Below, piece by piece: positions 1 through 8,343 of a stretch of DNA of 64,000 bases; position 1 is the first letter of the stretch, and every line of letters begins with the position of its first letter. Origin of the DNA: an uncultured Myxococcales bacterium (lineage in GTDB: Bacteria; Myxococcota_A; UBA9042; DTJE01); NCBI GenBank assembly GCA_937975765.1, contig CALJUR010000019.1, positions 1 through 64,000 on the forward strand, in the 5' to 3' direction. A program made the translations under genes and the position numbers. The notes below the pieces were generated by a model. That model ran no database searches. It saw only the letters and a program-made list of their open reading frames with translations, and had not been told where the DNA came from.

Positions 1-31
1 AACTGTATCACAGCGGGCCCCAGACTGTCAT

Positions 32-67
32 GTATTATCCGCCCGGGTTAGTATCATCCCGCCCGGC
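32..67. repeat. Short direct repeat in the leader of the first gene
   Basis: Two imperfect copies of a GTATYATCC-GCCCGG word start at 32 and 51, one every 19 bases, about 40-75 bases upstream of the flavoprotein start at 106. Tandem half-sites of this kind can bind a regulator, but nothing else supports that here and the match could be chance in GC-rich DNA. Confidence 0.25.
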
Positions 68-105
68 GGTTTTCGGTCGAGCGACTTCGACCAGGGAGGA
101 AGCGG

Positions 106-1497
106 ATGGAACATGCGGATGTTGTCGTGATCGGGGGCAGTGCGGCGGGACTGGCGGCCGCGATGACGGCTCGCCGTCACTACCCGGAGAAGTCGGTGCT
201 GGTGCTTCGCCGCGAGAAGAAGGTCCTGATTCCCTGCGGCATCCCGTACATCTTCGGCACCCTGGGCAGCCCCGACAAGAACCTGATCCCGGATTCGATC
301 CTCGAAAAGAACGGCATCGGCCTGCGGGTCGGCGAGGTGACGCGGATCGATCGCGCCGGGCATGTCGTCGAGACGGAACACGGGCCGGTGCGCTACGAGC
401 GGCTGGTCGTCGCGACCGGTTCCAGGCCGGAGAAACCGCCGATTCCGGGGCTGGACCTCGACGGCGTCTTCGCGATCGTCAAGGACATCCCGTTCCTGGA
501 GCGGCTGCAGCAGCACCTGGCGCAGGCCCGGAACGTGGTGGTGATCGGCGGAGGCTTCATCGGGATCGAGTTCGCGGACGAGATGAAGAAGGCCGGCGCG
601 AACAGCGTGACCGTTGTCGAATGCGCCCGGCACTGCCTGAGCCTGTCCTACGACGCGGAGTTCTGCCAGAGGATGGAGTCGCACCTGGAATCCCGCGGGG
701 TCACCGTGCGGACCGGCCGGCGGGTCCTGGAGGTTCTGGGGGACCCCAAGGTCCGGTCGGTCCGGCTGGACGACGGTTCGGAGCTTCCCGCCGACCTGGT
801 CGTCGTGGGGATCGGCGCGGCGGCGAACGTGGATTTGGCCAGGGTGGCCGGACTGGCCCTGGGGCCGACCGGCGGCATCCTGGTGGACCGGACGATGAAG
901 ACCTCGGATCCGCAGGTGTTCGCGGCGGGGGATTGCGCCGAAAAGACCTCGTTCCTGGGCGGCCAGCCCTCGGCGCTGAGGCTGGCCTCCATCGCGTGCA
1001 GCGAAGGCCGCGTTGCCGGCGCCAACCTGTTCGTGACCCGCCGGGAGCAGGCGGGGACGGTCGGTGCCTGGTGCACGGCGGTCGGCGATCTGGCGCTGGG
1101 CACGGCGGGCCTGACCGAGGACGCCGCGGTGCGGCGCGGCTTCGACGTGGCGACGGCGAGCGTCGAGGGGGTCACCCGCCATCCGGGCGGGATGCCCGGA
1201 GCGGGGCCCCAGAAGGTCAAGATGGTCTTCGACCGGCGGACCGGGCGCGTCCTGGGCGGGCAGGTGATGGGCGATGCCGTGACGGGCGAGGTGACGAACG
1301 TCATCGCTGCGTGCATCCAGGGCGGAATGACCGCCGAGGACCTGGCGGTGTTCCAGATCGCCACCCATCCGGCCCTGACGGCGTCGCCCCTGGTCTATGC
1401 CTTGAACAACGTGGCGGAGCAGGCGCTGTGCGGGATGGCCGCGGCGCGCAAGGCCCAGCAGACGCAGGCCTCTCCCGAGGGCGTTCTGCCGGCGTGA
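106..1497 (+). CDS. FAD/NAD(P)H-dependent disulfide reductase, CoA-disulfide reductase / NADH oxidase type
   Basis: The 463-residue protein has the two-dinucleotide fold of the single-cysteine flavoprotein reductases. An FAD-binding glycine motif (VVIGGSAAG) sits at residues 7-15. A lone redox cysteine lies in LIPCGIPY (C44), where CoA-disulfide reductases, NADH oxidases and NADH-dependent persulfide reductases carry theirs. A second GGGFIGIE motif for NAD(P)H lies near 150, and the FAD-contacting AAGDC motif near 270. The length matches the family. An AGGGAGGA ribosome site precedes the ATG. It is probably cytoplasmic and reduces CoA disulfide, persulfide/polysulfide or oxygen; the sequence alone does not choose between these. 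No rhodanese domain is fused at the C-terminus, unlike in some sulfur-active relatives. It is transcribed convergently with the cytochrome gene that follows. Confidence 0.88.
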   Translation: MEHADVVVIGGSAAGLAAAMTARRHYPEKSVLVLRREKKVLIPCGIPYIFGTLGSPDKNLIPDSILEKNGIGLRVGEVTRIDRAGHVVETEHGPVRYERLVVATGSRPEKPPIPGLDLDGVFAIVKDIPFLERLQQHLAQARNVVVIGGGFIGIEFADEMKKAGANSVTVVECARHCLSLSYDAEFCQRMESHLESRGVTVRTGRRVLEVLGDPKVRSVRLDDGSELPADLVVVGIGAAANVDLARVAGLALGPTGGILVDRTMKTSDPQVFAAGDCAEKTSFLGGQPSALRLASIACSEGRVAGANLFVTRREQAGTVGAWCTAVGDLALGTAGLTEDAAVRRGFDVATASVEGVTRHPGGMPGAGPQKVKMVFDRRTGRVLGGQVMGDAVTGEVTNVIAACIQGGMTAEDLAVFQIATHPALTASPLVYALNNVAEQALCGMAAARKAQQTQASPEGVLPA

Positions 1498-1613
1498 CGC
1501 CGGCGATCCGGCCACCGGCCCCGTTTCCCCATCGACGTGCCGATCGAATCGCGTGTCCGCGATCTGCCTGGTTGCGCCGGGGCCAGTCCCGGACGGCAGG
1601 ATGCCCGGGGCCG

Positions 1614-3266
1614 TCAGGGGCTGTCCGGGGGACGGGACTGCGCCCGGGCGGCAGCCAGGATCGCCGAGGCCGTTCCGGCCGCCTGGTCGTACTGGCGGAC
1701 GAAGCGGCGGGGTTCGTCGGCGTCGGTTTCCTCGAGGTTGTGGGCCCAGCGGTACCCGATGGGCTGGTAGCGCAGTTCGGCCTCGACGGTGTACGGCCCC
1801 GGGAAGCCTTCCAGGGGCGCCCGGTAGACGATCCGATCCCCCCCGTCCCGGAAGTCGTCGTCCTGCCGTGCGGCCCCGGCCACGCGGATGTCCGGGCCGG
1901 CCGTGGCCTTGTCGAAGCCCTCGGGCAGCAGGCGGTTGTCCTTCAGGTACTGCGTGGCGGTCAGCAACCCGGTCGTGACCCGGCCGTCGGGGCTTCCCAG
2001 GATGGGCTCGTAGACCTGGACCTGGTCCGGCGAGTCGATGGTCGCGTGGTGGGGCTCCCAGGCCTGGGGATCCCGGTCGTTGTCGTTGCCCTCGATGGAC
2101 CCGTCGGGCCGCGGGCGCCCGGATTCGAACACGGTCCGTCCCCCGGCGTCCAGCACCCGCAGGTGGATCCAGGCTCTCCGGGACGGGTAGGCCGTGGGCA
2201 GCTTGTGGCCGGCCAGGTTCCGGACGTGGACGGCGACCTCCAGGCGGCCGTCGTCGATGCGCAGGCCCTCCAGGTCCAGGCGGGCCGCCTCGGTCTGCAG
2301 GCGGGCCAGGGTCCGTTCGGCGGTGGCCTCCAGTTCCCCGGGCAGCGCCTCGACGCCCAGGTCCACCCGGTGCCGGTTGAGGATCCGGGGCACCAGGAAG
2401 TTGCCGCCCCGGAAGACGTGTTGCATCACCCCTTCCCGGGGCTTCCCCCAGACGCTGGACACGGCGACGGCCCCGCCCACCGCCTTCAGGTGGCAGGACG
2501 GGCAACCGGATTCGTCCCGGTAGCCGCTGTGCAGCCACTCCAGGTAGGGCATCTGTTCGGCCAGTTCGCCGACGACCTCCCCCCCGGGTCCCAGGGAGTG
2601 GGTATACAGGGTGTGGCAGGTGCCGCAGAGGGCCGATTCCCGGATGTGCGGGCCCTCCTTCGGTTCGTAGCGGGACGAGGACTGCATGATCCGGGTCCGG
2701 CCCTGGTCCACGGCGAAGGGCCCGAAGACCGACCGTCGCCCCCGGGGGGTCCGGGTGTCCACCAGGAAGCCGCCGACCAGGCTGGACCGCTGGCCGAAGT
2801 TGTCCGGCAGGACCTGGTGGCAGACGGTGCACGACACGCCGTCGGTCGCCAGGTCGTCCTGGTCGCCGCCGCCTCCCGGGGGAAGGTGGGCGAACACCTG
2901 CCCCCTGGCCCCGGCGGTCCGGGCCGTCACGTGGGCCATGGGCATGTGGCAGATCGAGCACTCGTGCTGGATGGCTGCCACGGCCCCCGGGTGGTCCATC
3001 GTCTCGCGCCGGACGGTCCCCTGCCAGTAGGGATCCCGGGCCGAGTTGGCCATCATGGACCCCCGCCAGTCGGCACCGATGGCGATGCTCTCGCCGGCGG
3101 GGCCCGTCAGGCCGTTGTGGCACGCCATGCACTCCCGGGAGGTGTCGAACAGCCCGGGGGTCTCCCCCGTTTCCCGCGCCAGGGAACCGGCCGCCGCCAG
3201 GAAGGCTGCAAGCCCGGCCGCCAGGGCCGGAAGCATCGCCATCGGTCGTCCCGGGAGTCCGTCCAC
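1614..3266 (-). CDS. Exported five-heme c-type cytochrome
   Basis: About 550 residues with an N-terminal hydrophobic signal segment and five CXXCH heme sites (CMACH, CSICH, CTVCH, CGTCH, CPSCH) in the N-terminal half. The C-terminal half is a beta-rich domain without cysteines. This layout fits multiheme cytochromes that carry electrons in the periplasm or on the cell surface. I chose a GTG start at 3266, because a GGGAGGGG ribosome site lies eight bases upstream inside the end of the preceding gene and this start gives a positively charged n-region; an ATG at 3242 is the alternative. The preceding cytochrome/beta-barrel gene ends only two bases away, so the two are almost certainly co-translated and act in one electron-transfer route. 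Electron donor and acceptor cannot be told from sequence. Confidence 0.85.
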   Translation of the reverse strand: MDGLPGRPMAMLPALAAGLAAFLAAAGSLARETGETPGLFDTSRECMACHNGLTGPAGESIAIGADWRGSMMANSARDPYWQGTVRRETMDHPGAVAAIQHECSICHMPMAHVTARTAGARGQVFAHLPPGGGGDQDDLATDGVSCTVCHQVLPDNFGQRSSLVGGFLVDTRTPRGRRSVFGPFAVDQGRTRIMQSSSRYEPKEGPHIRESALCGTCHTLYTHSLGPGGEVVGELAEQMPYLEWLHSGYRDESGCPSCHLKAVGGAVAVSSVWGKPREGVMQHVFRGGNFLVPRILNRHRVDLGVEALPGELEATAERTLARLQTEAARLDLEGLRIDDGRLEVAVHVRNLAGHKLPTAYPSRRAWIHLRVLDAGGRTVFESGRPRPDGSIEGNDNDRDPQAWEPHHATIDSPDQVQVYEPILGSPDGRVTTGLLTATQYLKDNRLLPEGFDKATAGPDIRVAGAARQDDDFRDGGDRIVYRAPLEGFPGPYTVEAELRYQPIGYRWAHNLEETDADEPRRFVRQYDQAAGTASAILAAARAQSRPPDSP

Positions 3267-3268
3267 GG

Positions 3269-4447
3269 CTACCACCCCTCCCACAGACCGCCGTCGAACC
3301 ATTCCCAAAGGAAGTAGGCCCAGACGCCGATCGTCCGATCGTTCCCGGGCTCCAAAGGAATGCGCGCGGCCAGGCACAGCGAGATGTGCTGCCGCGTGCT
3401 GAGGGACAACTGGATCTGGGGGGCCAGGTCCCAGTGAGCCGACGCCCCCTGCTCGACGTCCGCCCAGCCCAGCAGTTCCACCATGGGCGTCCAGGCCCGG
3501 CCGAACCGGCCCTGGGTGATCGTGCGTCCATAGGCCAGGCGCCACAGGCCTTCCGGCGTCGTTCCCGTTCCGACCGGCACCTCGAAGCCGCCCTGGAAAT
3601 GCAGGAAACCGGCCGGGCCCAGATCCTGTCCCAGGAGGAGGACGGGCTCGAACACGAGGTGGCCGCTGCCCATGCCCCGGTCCTCCCGCCCCGTGGGCAG
3701 GACGATTTCGGCCAGGCCGCTGAGGAGGGTGCCCGTGGACCGGACGCCCGCCAGCACGTGCTTGAACCCGAAGGCCACGTCGCCCAGTCCGCCCTGCCAG
3801 GCGCCCTGGCCCGTCCCCGAGGCCGGGCGCTCCACGGCCCCGAACGGGATCGCCACCTCGAACTGGCTGCGCTTCCCGAAGCGCTTCTCGAAGACCAGGC
3901 GGGCCTGGACCTCGTACGGGGCCTGCACGGCGGCGCCCACCGTCAGGACCGCCTCGTCCTCCACGAAGGCCTTCTCCGTGAACATCGGGCGGGGCTGGTT
4001 CAGGTTTCCGCTGGGCCAGCCCCGGTCCTTGCAGAAGGTGCGGACGTGCCGGATGGCCAGGTCGATCTGTTCCTCGCGAAGGGCCTCGCCAAAGGACGGC
4101 ATCCGGTGGTCGAAGGCGCGGGCCGGCCCGCCCTGGTGGACCACCGCGAACCAGTCGCCGTCCGGCTCGCGGGTGGCGAACGAACAGTCCGTGAAATCGG
4201 GAAGGGGGACGTCGAACCCCACGTGCTCCCGGGGCATGCCGGTCCCGTTGCTGCCGTGGCACGACGCGCAGGCGGCGGTGTAGACCTGCCGGGGGGTTTC
4301 GCGGGCATCCGCCCCGTCCCGGCCATCGACCGCCCGGGCGCGGGCATTCCCCGGGAAGCCCGCGACCAGCAGCGCCGCCGCCGCCAGCAGCCACGGCCAC
4401 CCGCCGAATCCGCCCCGTCCCGGGGTCCGCGAAAGCCTGTCCGACAT
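3269..4447 (-). CDS. c-type cytochrome fused to an outer-membrane beta-barrel-like domain
   Basis: About 392 residues. A signal segment near residues 15-35 is followed by a mono-heme domain (CASCH, with a distal Met in HRMPSF) to about residue 155. The remaining ~230 residues show alternating polar and hydrophobic strands with aromatic ends (motifs GGLGDVAFGFKH, EIVLPTGRED, HLVFEPVLLLG). This is the pattern of outer-membrane proteins related to the MetA/phenol-pathway and transporter-like barrels. The ATG at 4447 was preferred over one 45 bases upstream because it puts the signal peptide near the N-terminus; neither start has a strong ribosome site. Cytochrome c joined to a barrel could place a heme at an outer-membrane pore, and the next gene is a multiheme cytochrome. 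Heme attachment is clear from the motif; the barrel assignment is inference from sequence texture. Confidence 0.72.
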   Translation of the reverse strand: MSDRLSRTPGRGGFGGWPWLLAAAALLVAGFPGNARARAVDGRDGADARETPRQVYTAACASCHGSNGTGMPREHVGFDVPLPDFTDCSFATREPDGDWFAVVHQGGPARAFDHRMPSFGEALREEQIDLAIRHVRTFCKDRGWPSGNLNQPRPMFTEKAFVEDEAVLTVGAAVQAPYEVQARLVFEKRFGKRSQFEVAIPFGAVERPASGTGQGAWQGGLGDVAFGFKHVLAGVRSTGTLLSGLAEIVLPTGREDRGMGSGHLVFEPVLLLGQDLGPAGFLHFQGGFEVPVGTGTTPEGLWRLAYGRTITQGRFGRAWTPMVELLGWADVEQGASAHWDLAPQIQLSLSTRQHISLCLAARIPLEPGNDRTIGVWAYFLWEWFDGGLWEGW

Positions 4448-4514
4448 GAAGGGTATTCTAGTCCGGAATCGTGCGTGGGAGGAACCCGCCACTGGTGCTG
4501 CCGTCCGCCGCGCC

Positions 4515-5810
4515 CTACCGGGCGTGGTCCGGGCCCGTGGCGGTGGTGGCGTCGATCGGATCCGCGCGCAGCCGGTCCACGTTCTTCCGGACCTTCACGA
4601 ACGCCGCGACGATGTCCTCCAGGTCCTTCGCCGTGCCCGACAGGTGCGGGTAGTGCATCCAGATGGCCTCGCCATAGGCCGCCTTCTCGGACACCGGGCA
4701 GGACACGCGGGGGGCGTCCAGGATGCCGTCGGCGTACCGGGCGCGCAGCATCGGCCACTGGGCCGATCGGGCGTTGAAGATCGGGATCCGGTACAGCGGC
4801 TCGTAGAAGCGTCCCGAGAGCCGGACCCCCTCGGCGGCCAGCGCCTGCAGGAAACGGTCCCGGTGCACGCCCTGGAAGGCCGCCGGGTCGTACCGGAGGA
4901 TCGTCTGGTAGGCGTGCTTGCGGGTGACGCGCGGGTCGGTGTCCAGGACGTGCACGCCCTGGACCTCGGCGTGCAGCATGTCCCGGAAGGTGTCGTGCAT
5001 CGCGGCGCGCCTCGCGGTGACCTCTTCCAGGCGCTCGACCTGGGCCAGGGCCACGGCGACCTGCAGTTCGCTCAGGCGGTAATTCGCGCCGAACAACTGG
5101 CCGTCGAACCCGTCGTAGCCCTCCTCCTTGCGGCCGCAGTTGATCAGGCTCATGGACTTCTGGCGCAGGAGGTCGTCGTTCATCGTGAGGACGCCACCCT
5201 CGCCGCTGGTCAGCAGCTTGGACGACTGGAGGCTGAACGAGCCGAAGTCCCCCATCGACCCGACGCCCTTGCCGCGCCACTGGCCGCCGTGGGCGTGCGC
5301 GCAGTCCTCGATCACGACCAGGCCGTGCTTCTTCGCGATGTCCAGGAGGCGGTCCATGTCCGCGATCGAGGCGCCCAGGTGGACGGGGATGATGGCCCGC
5401 GTCCTGGGCGTGATGGCGGCCTCGACGGCGGCCGGGTCCATGCAGTAGTTCCGCGCCTCGACGTCCACGAAGACGGGGACGGCGTTGCACCGGACCGCGC
5501 AGGACGCGGTGGCCATGAACGTGTAGGCGGGGACGATGACCTCGTCGCCCGCCTCGATCCCGATGGCCTGCAGCGCGATCTCCAGGGTGACCGAGCCGTT
5601 GGCGCAGGCGATGCCGAATCTCGATCCGTGGATGCCCGCAAACCTCGCGCCGAACTCGGCCGCGAGCCGGCTGGGGAACGGATAGCCGCCCCAGTTGCGC
5701 GATTCCAGCGCCGCGTTCAGGTAGGCGCGCTCCTTGTCATCGAAGTAGGGCCAGGGACTGAAGGGGGCGGTCCGGACCGGGGTGCCACCGAACAGGGCCA
5801 GCGTCTCCAT
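4515..5810 (-). CDS. DegT/DnrJ/EryC1/StrS-family PLP aminotransferase
   Basis: A 431-residue fold-type-I enzyme of the sugar aminotransferase (SATase) family. The PLP lysine is K198 in SLQSSKLLTSGEGG and the pyridine-nitrogen aspartate is D169 in VVIEDCAHAHGG. The N-terminal region LALFGGTPVR and the EVIVPAYTFMATA segment are family hallmarks. Relatives transaminate keto-sugars or keto-inositols with glutamate or glutamine, or form AHBA, so the substrate is open. An ATG at 5810 with GGAG nine bases upstream is chosen over longer in-frame extensions that would run into the neighbouring gene. No other sugar-nucleotide or cyclitol genes lie nearby, so a pathway cannot be assigned. It is followed on the same strand by the electron-transfer pair at some distance, probably as a separate unit. 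Confidence 0.87.
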   Translation of the reverse strand: METLALFGGTPVRTAPFSPWPYFDDKERAYLNAALESRNWGGYPFPSRLAAEFGARFAGIHGSRFGIACANGSVTLEIALQAIGIEAGDEVIVPAYTFMATASCAVRCNAVPVFVDVEARNYCMDPAAVEAAITPRTRAIIPVHLGASIADMDRLLDIAKKHGLVVIEDCAHAHGGQWRGKGVGSMGDFGSFSLQSSKLLTSGEGGVLTMNDDLLRQKSMSLINCGRKEEGYDGFDGQLFGANYRLSELQVAVALAQVERLEEVTARRAAMHDTFRDMLHAEVQGVHVLDTDPRVTRKHAYQTILRYDPAAFQGVHRDRFLQALAAEGVRLSGRFYEPLYRIPIFNARSAQWPMLRARYADGILDAPRVSCPVSEKAAYGEAIWMHYPHLSGTAKDLEDIVAAFVKVRKNVDRLRADPIDATTATGPDHAR

Positions 5811-5880
5811 GATCCACTCCTTGCTGCAGGAAACCGTTCGTCGGTCGACGACGCAGTTCCAAGCCGCGCCGCTCAAACGA

Positions 5881-7530
5881 TCACAGCGGCCCCGTGCCCC
5901 CGTGCGACTCCAGCAGGTCGGCGGGGATCCCGCGGGCGCGGGCGATCCGGCGGTAGGGTTCCACGGCGGAGGTGGGCGAGCGCGCCAGGTCCCCGTCGAA
6001 GTCCACGGCATACAGGCCGAACCGGACCGCGACCCCCCGCCCCCACTCGAAGTTGTCCGTCAGCGACCAGTGGTAGTAGCCCTCCAGCGGGATCCCCGCC
6101 TCGACGGCCCGGGCGCAAACGTCCAGGTGCCGCACGATGGACCGCGCCCGCTTGTCCGCGTCGTCCGCGAAGCCGTTCTCGGTGATCACCAGGGGCAGCG
6201 ACGGGTAGCGGTCGTGCAGCAGTTCCAGCACCTCCAGGAGCCCCTCCGGGTCGTTCTGGCGACCGAAGACCCGCGGATTCTCGCCGTCGCCCAGGGGGAA
6301 GTCCTGCGTCGGCGGCGGGTGGCACCCCTCGGACAGTTCCAGTTCGGTCAGGAAGTCGTCGTCCATGTTCAGGCACGGGACGCCCCACAGCAGCTCGTTG
6401 ATCTTCAGCCCGATGACCTCGGTGGCGGCGTAGTACTGCAGGCCCAGCAGGTCCATCGTGCCCGCCCAGTCCGGGTGGTCCTCGTCCGGGACCATGTCGA
6501 AGTCGCTGTCCAGCCGGCCGGAAACGACCGCGTCGAAGAACAGGAAGGTCGCGACCCACTCGGACTGCTTCGCCGCCTCGACGTCCGCGGGCTTCGCGGG
6601 ATCGGCCGGCCGGATGGCCCCCGTGCCCGTGGCCAGGCCGACGCGGCAGGCCACCCCGTCGCCGTCGGCGTCCACCGTGTCGTTCGCGTGCAGGGCCCGG
6701 TAGCAGGCGGCGTGGCCGGCCAGGATCCCCCGCATCACCGGGACCGAGAACCGCTTTAGGTCGGCGACGGTGGCGCCCACCAGCGGCACCGTCAGCCCGG
6801 GCGGGAAGTCGCCCGTGACGGTGGAGCCCATCCAGTGGGCCTGCGGCTCGTTGAAGGTCATCCACTCGTCCACCTGGCCGCCGTATTCCTGCGCCATCCG
6901 GGCGCAGAAGCGGGCGAAGACGGCCGGGGCCTCCGGGTTCGTCCAGCCGCAGAACGCGTCGTCCGTCGGTCCGTCCTGGCAGAAGGACTCCTCCACGGGC
7001 GCCGTCAGGGTCGACAGCCCCAGCCACCACGTCGGCTCGCTGAAGTGGTGCAGGGTCACGGAAGGGCGCAGGCCGCGCGCGCCCATCGCCTGGAACACGT
7101 CCCGGTAGTGCGCGATTTCGGCCTCGTCCCAGGTCCCCTTCACGGGCTCGACCCGGGACCACTCGAGGCTCAGCCGGAAGACGTCCATCCCCAGGTCCCT
7201 GGCCAGGTCGAAGTCTTCCGCATATCGGTGGTAGAAGTCCGTCGCCAGGCCCGAGGGGTGGGCCGTGATGCCCGCGTACAGCGGCAGCGTCTCGAACTCG
7301 GTCCACGCGTTCGCCTGGCCCCCTTCGACCTGGTGGGCCGCGGTCGCCACGCCGAAGCGGAAGCCGTCCGGGAACCGCCTTGCAAGGCCATCGTCGCCGG
7401 CGACTTCCCCGTCCGGGACGTCGTCGCCCATCGACGCGTCCGCATCCGTCCCCGTGCCCGTCCCCCCGCACGCCGCCAGTCCCGCCGAGGCCAGGAACAC
7501 GACGATCCCTCTTCGCACCTGCTTGGTCAT
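5881..7530 (-). CDS. Glycoside hydrolase family 1 lipoprotein (beta-glucosidase-like)
   Basis: A 549-residue protein with a lipoprotein signal ending at LAACGG, a short Asp-rich spacer, then a complete GH1 (beta/alpha)8 barrel. The acid/base glutamate is E228 in TFNEP and the nucleophile is E451 in VITENGF, both the canonical GH1 motifs. GH1 enzymes retain anomeric configuration and cleave beta-glucosides, galactosides or related glycosides. A membrane-anchored form is unusual, since most bacterial GH1 enzymes are cytoplasmic. Gly at +2 after the lipid cysteine predicts outer-membrane sorting. Its ATG overlaps the stop of the upstream TetR gene in an ATGA arrangement, so the pair is translationally coupled and probably repressed together until a substrate-derived signal appears. 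Confidence 0.92.
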   Translation of the reverse strand: MTKQVRRGIVVFLASAGLAACGGTGTGTDADASMGDDVPDGEVAGDDGLARRFPDGFRFGVATAAHQVEGGQANAWTEFETLPLYAGITAHPSGLATDFYHRYAEDFDLARDLGMDVFRLSLEWSRVEPVKGTWDEAEIAHYRDVFQAMGARGLRPSVTLHHFSEPTWWLGLSTLTAPVEESFCQDGPTDDAFCGWTNPEAPAVFARFCARMAQEYGGQVDEWMTFNEPQAHWMGSTVTGDFPPGLTVPLVGATVADLKRFSVPVMRGILAGHAACYRALHANDTVDADGDGVACRVGLATGTGAIRPADPAKPADVEAAKQSEWVATFLFFDAVVSGRLDSDFDMVPDEDHPDWAGTMDLLGLQYYAATEVIGLKINELLWGVPCLNMDDDFLTELELSEGCHPPPTQDFPLGDGENPRVFGRQNDPEGLLEVLELLHDRYPSLPLVITENGFADDADKRARSIVRHLDVCARAVEAGIPLEGYYHWSLTDNFEWGRGVAVRFGLYAVDFDGDLARSPTSAVEPYRRIARARGIPADLLESHGGTGPL

Positions 7531-8243
7531 GGCTTTGCCTCCCCTGGCATCGTGCCGTCCACCGGTTCGCGCAGGATCCCGGCCAGCGCCGTTTGCACCA
7601 GGTGTTCCACCCGGGATCGGAACTCCGCGTCGTCCGCCCGGGTCAGGCCGAAGTCCCGTTCCCCGCGGCGGTGGTAGAGCGTCTCCTGCAGGTCGTTCTG
7701 GACCATGTCCACCACGTACTGCGCCAGGTCGTGCGTCACGCCCTCGCGGATCTCGCCGCGGGCGAAGGCGTCCTCCAATTCGCGGTCGAAGTCCGGCTCG
7801 GGGGTGGAGACGTCGTCCAGCAGGCGCAGGGCGGGGAAGTCCTCGCGATCGACGTGGCGCTTGTAGAAGCGGTAGATGCCCAGTTCGTCCGACGCCAGGA
7901 AGAGGCGGACGAAGACGAGGTGCTCGACCAGGTACCCCGCCAGCGTCCGGGTCGGGTGCGCGGCGAGGTGCCGGTGCCGGGCCTCCTGCCACAGCCGTCC
8001 GCCCCACTCGATGCACGCGGCGGCCAGGGCCTCCTTCGAGGGGAAGTAGCGGTAGGGCAGCCCGGTGGCGATGCCGGCCCGGTGGGCGATGTCGCGCGTC
8101 GAGACGACGAAGTAGCCGCGGTCCGAGAACTCGCGGATGGCGGTCTCGACGATCCGCCGCCGCGTCCGGTCCCTGCGTGCGGACGTGTCCCGGGTGCGAC
8201 CGAGCGTCCGTGGCGGATTTTCGAGGGTCCCTTCGTCCGGCAT
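7527..8243 (-). CDS. TetR/AcrR-family transcriptional regulator
   Basis: About 238 residues. An N-terminal helix-turn-helix lies within roughly residues 25-75 (TRRRIVETAIREFSDRGY, then STRDIAHRAGIATGLPYRYF), the standard TetR DNA-binding region. It is followed by an all-helical ligand-binding and dimerisation half with no recognisable ligand signature. The gene opens a two-gene operon with the GH1 glycosidase, overlapping it by four bases, so it most likely represses its own promoter and the glycosidase. A partial dyad overlapping a good -10 box lies just upstream of its start and is the obvious operator candidate. The ATG at 8243 gives the expected short tail before the HTH. The inducer is unknown; a glycoside or aglycone would make sense from context. 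Confidence 0.9.
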   Translation of the reverse strand: MPDEGTLENPPRTLGRTRDTSARRDRTRRRIVETAIREFSDRGYFVVSTRDIAHRAGIATGLPYRYFPSKEALAAACIEWGGRLWQEARHRHLAAHPTRTLAGYLVEHLVFVRLFLASDELGIYRFYKRHVDREDFPALRLLDDVSTPEPDFDRELEDAFARGEIREGVTHDLAQYVVDMVQNDLQETLYHRRGERDFGLTRADDAEFRSRVEHLVQTALAGILREPVDGTMPGEAKP

Positions 8244-8255
8244 CTCTTGTACCAA

Positions 8256-8300
8256 AATGAGCGCTTGTTCATTATAATAAGAGCCGATGCCGGGCGGCAA
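8256..8300 (-). promoter_or_regulatory. Promoter and probable operator of the TetR-GH1 operon
   Basis: On the reverse strand a TTGCCG -35 (8300-8295), an 18-base spacer and a perfect TATAAT -10 (8276-8271) stand ahead of the TetR start at 8243. An imperfect dyad at 8256-8273 (arms AATGA and TCATT, 12 of 18 positions symmetric) overlaps the -10 and the start point, where a repressor would block polymerase. The AT-rich patch stands out from its surroundings. The binding protein is inferred to be the adjacent TetR regulator. Confidence 0.6.
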
Positions 8301-8343
8301 GGGGAAAATGGCCGCAAGGATCGATCGGAGGTTCGGGAGCCGA

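Noticed and set aside
28..3531. Very long reverse-strand open frame across the flavoprotein and cytochrome genes, and a similar forward frame at 30-3317
   Set aside because: Arg/Pro/Gly-rich translations with no motifs; they are shadows caused by high GC at third codon positions of the real genes.
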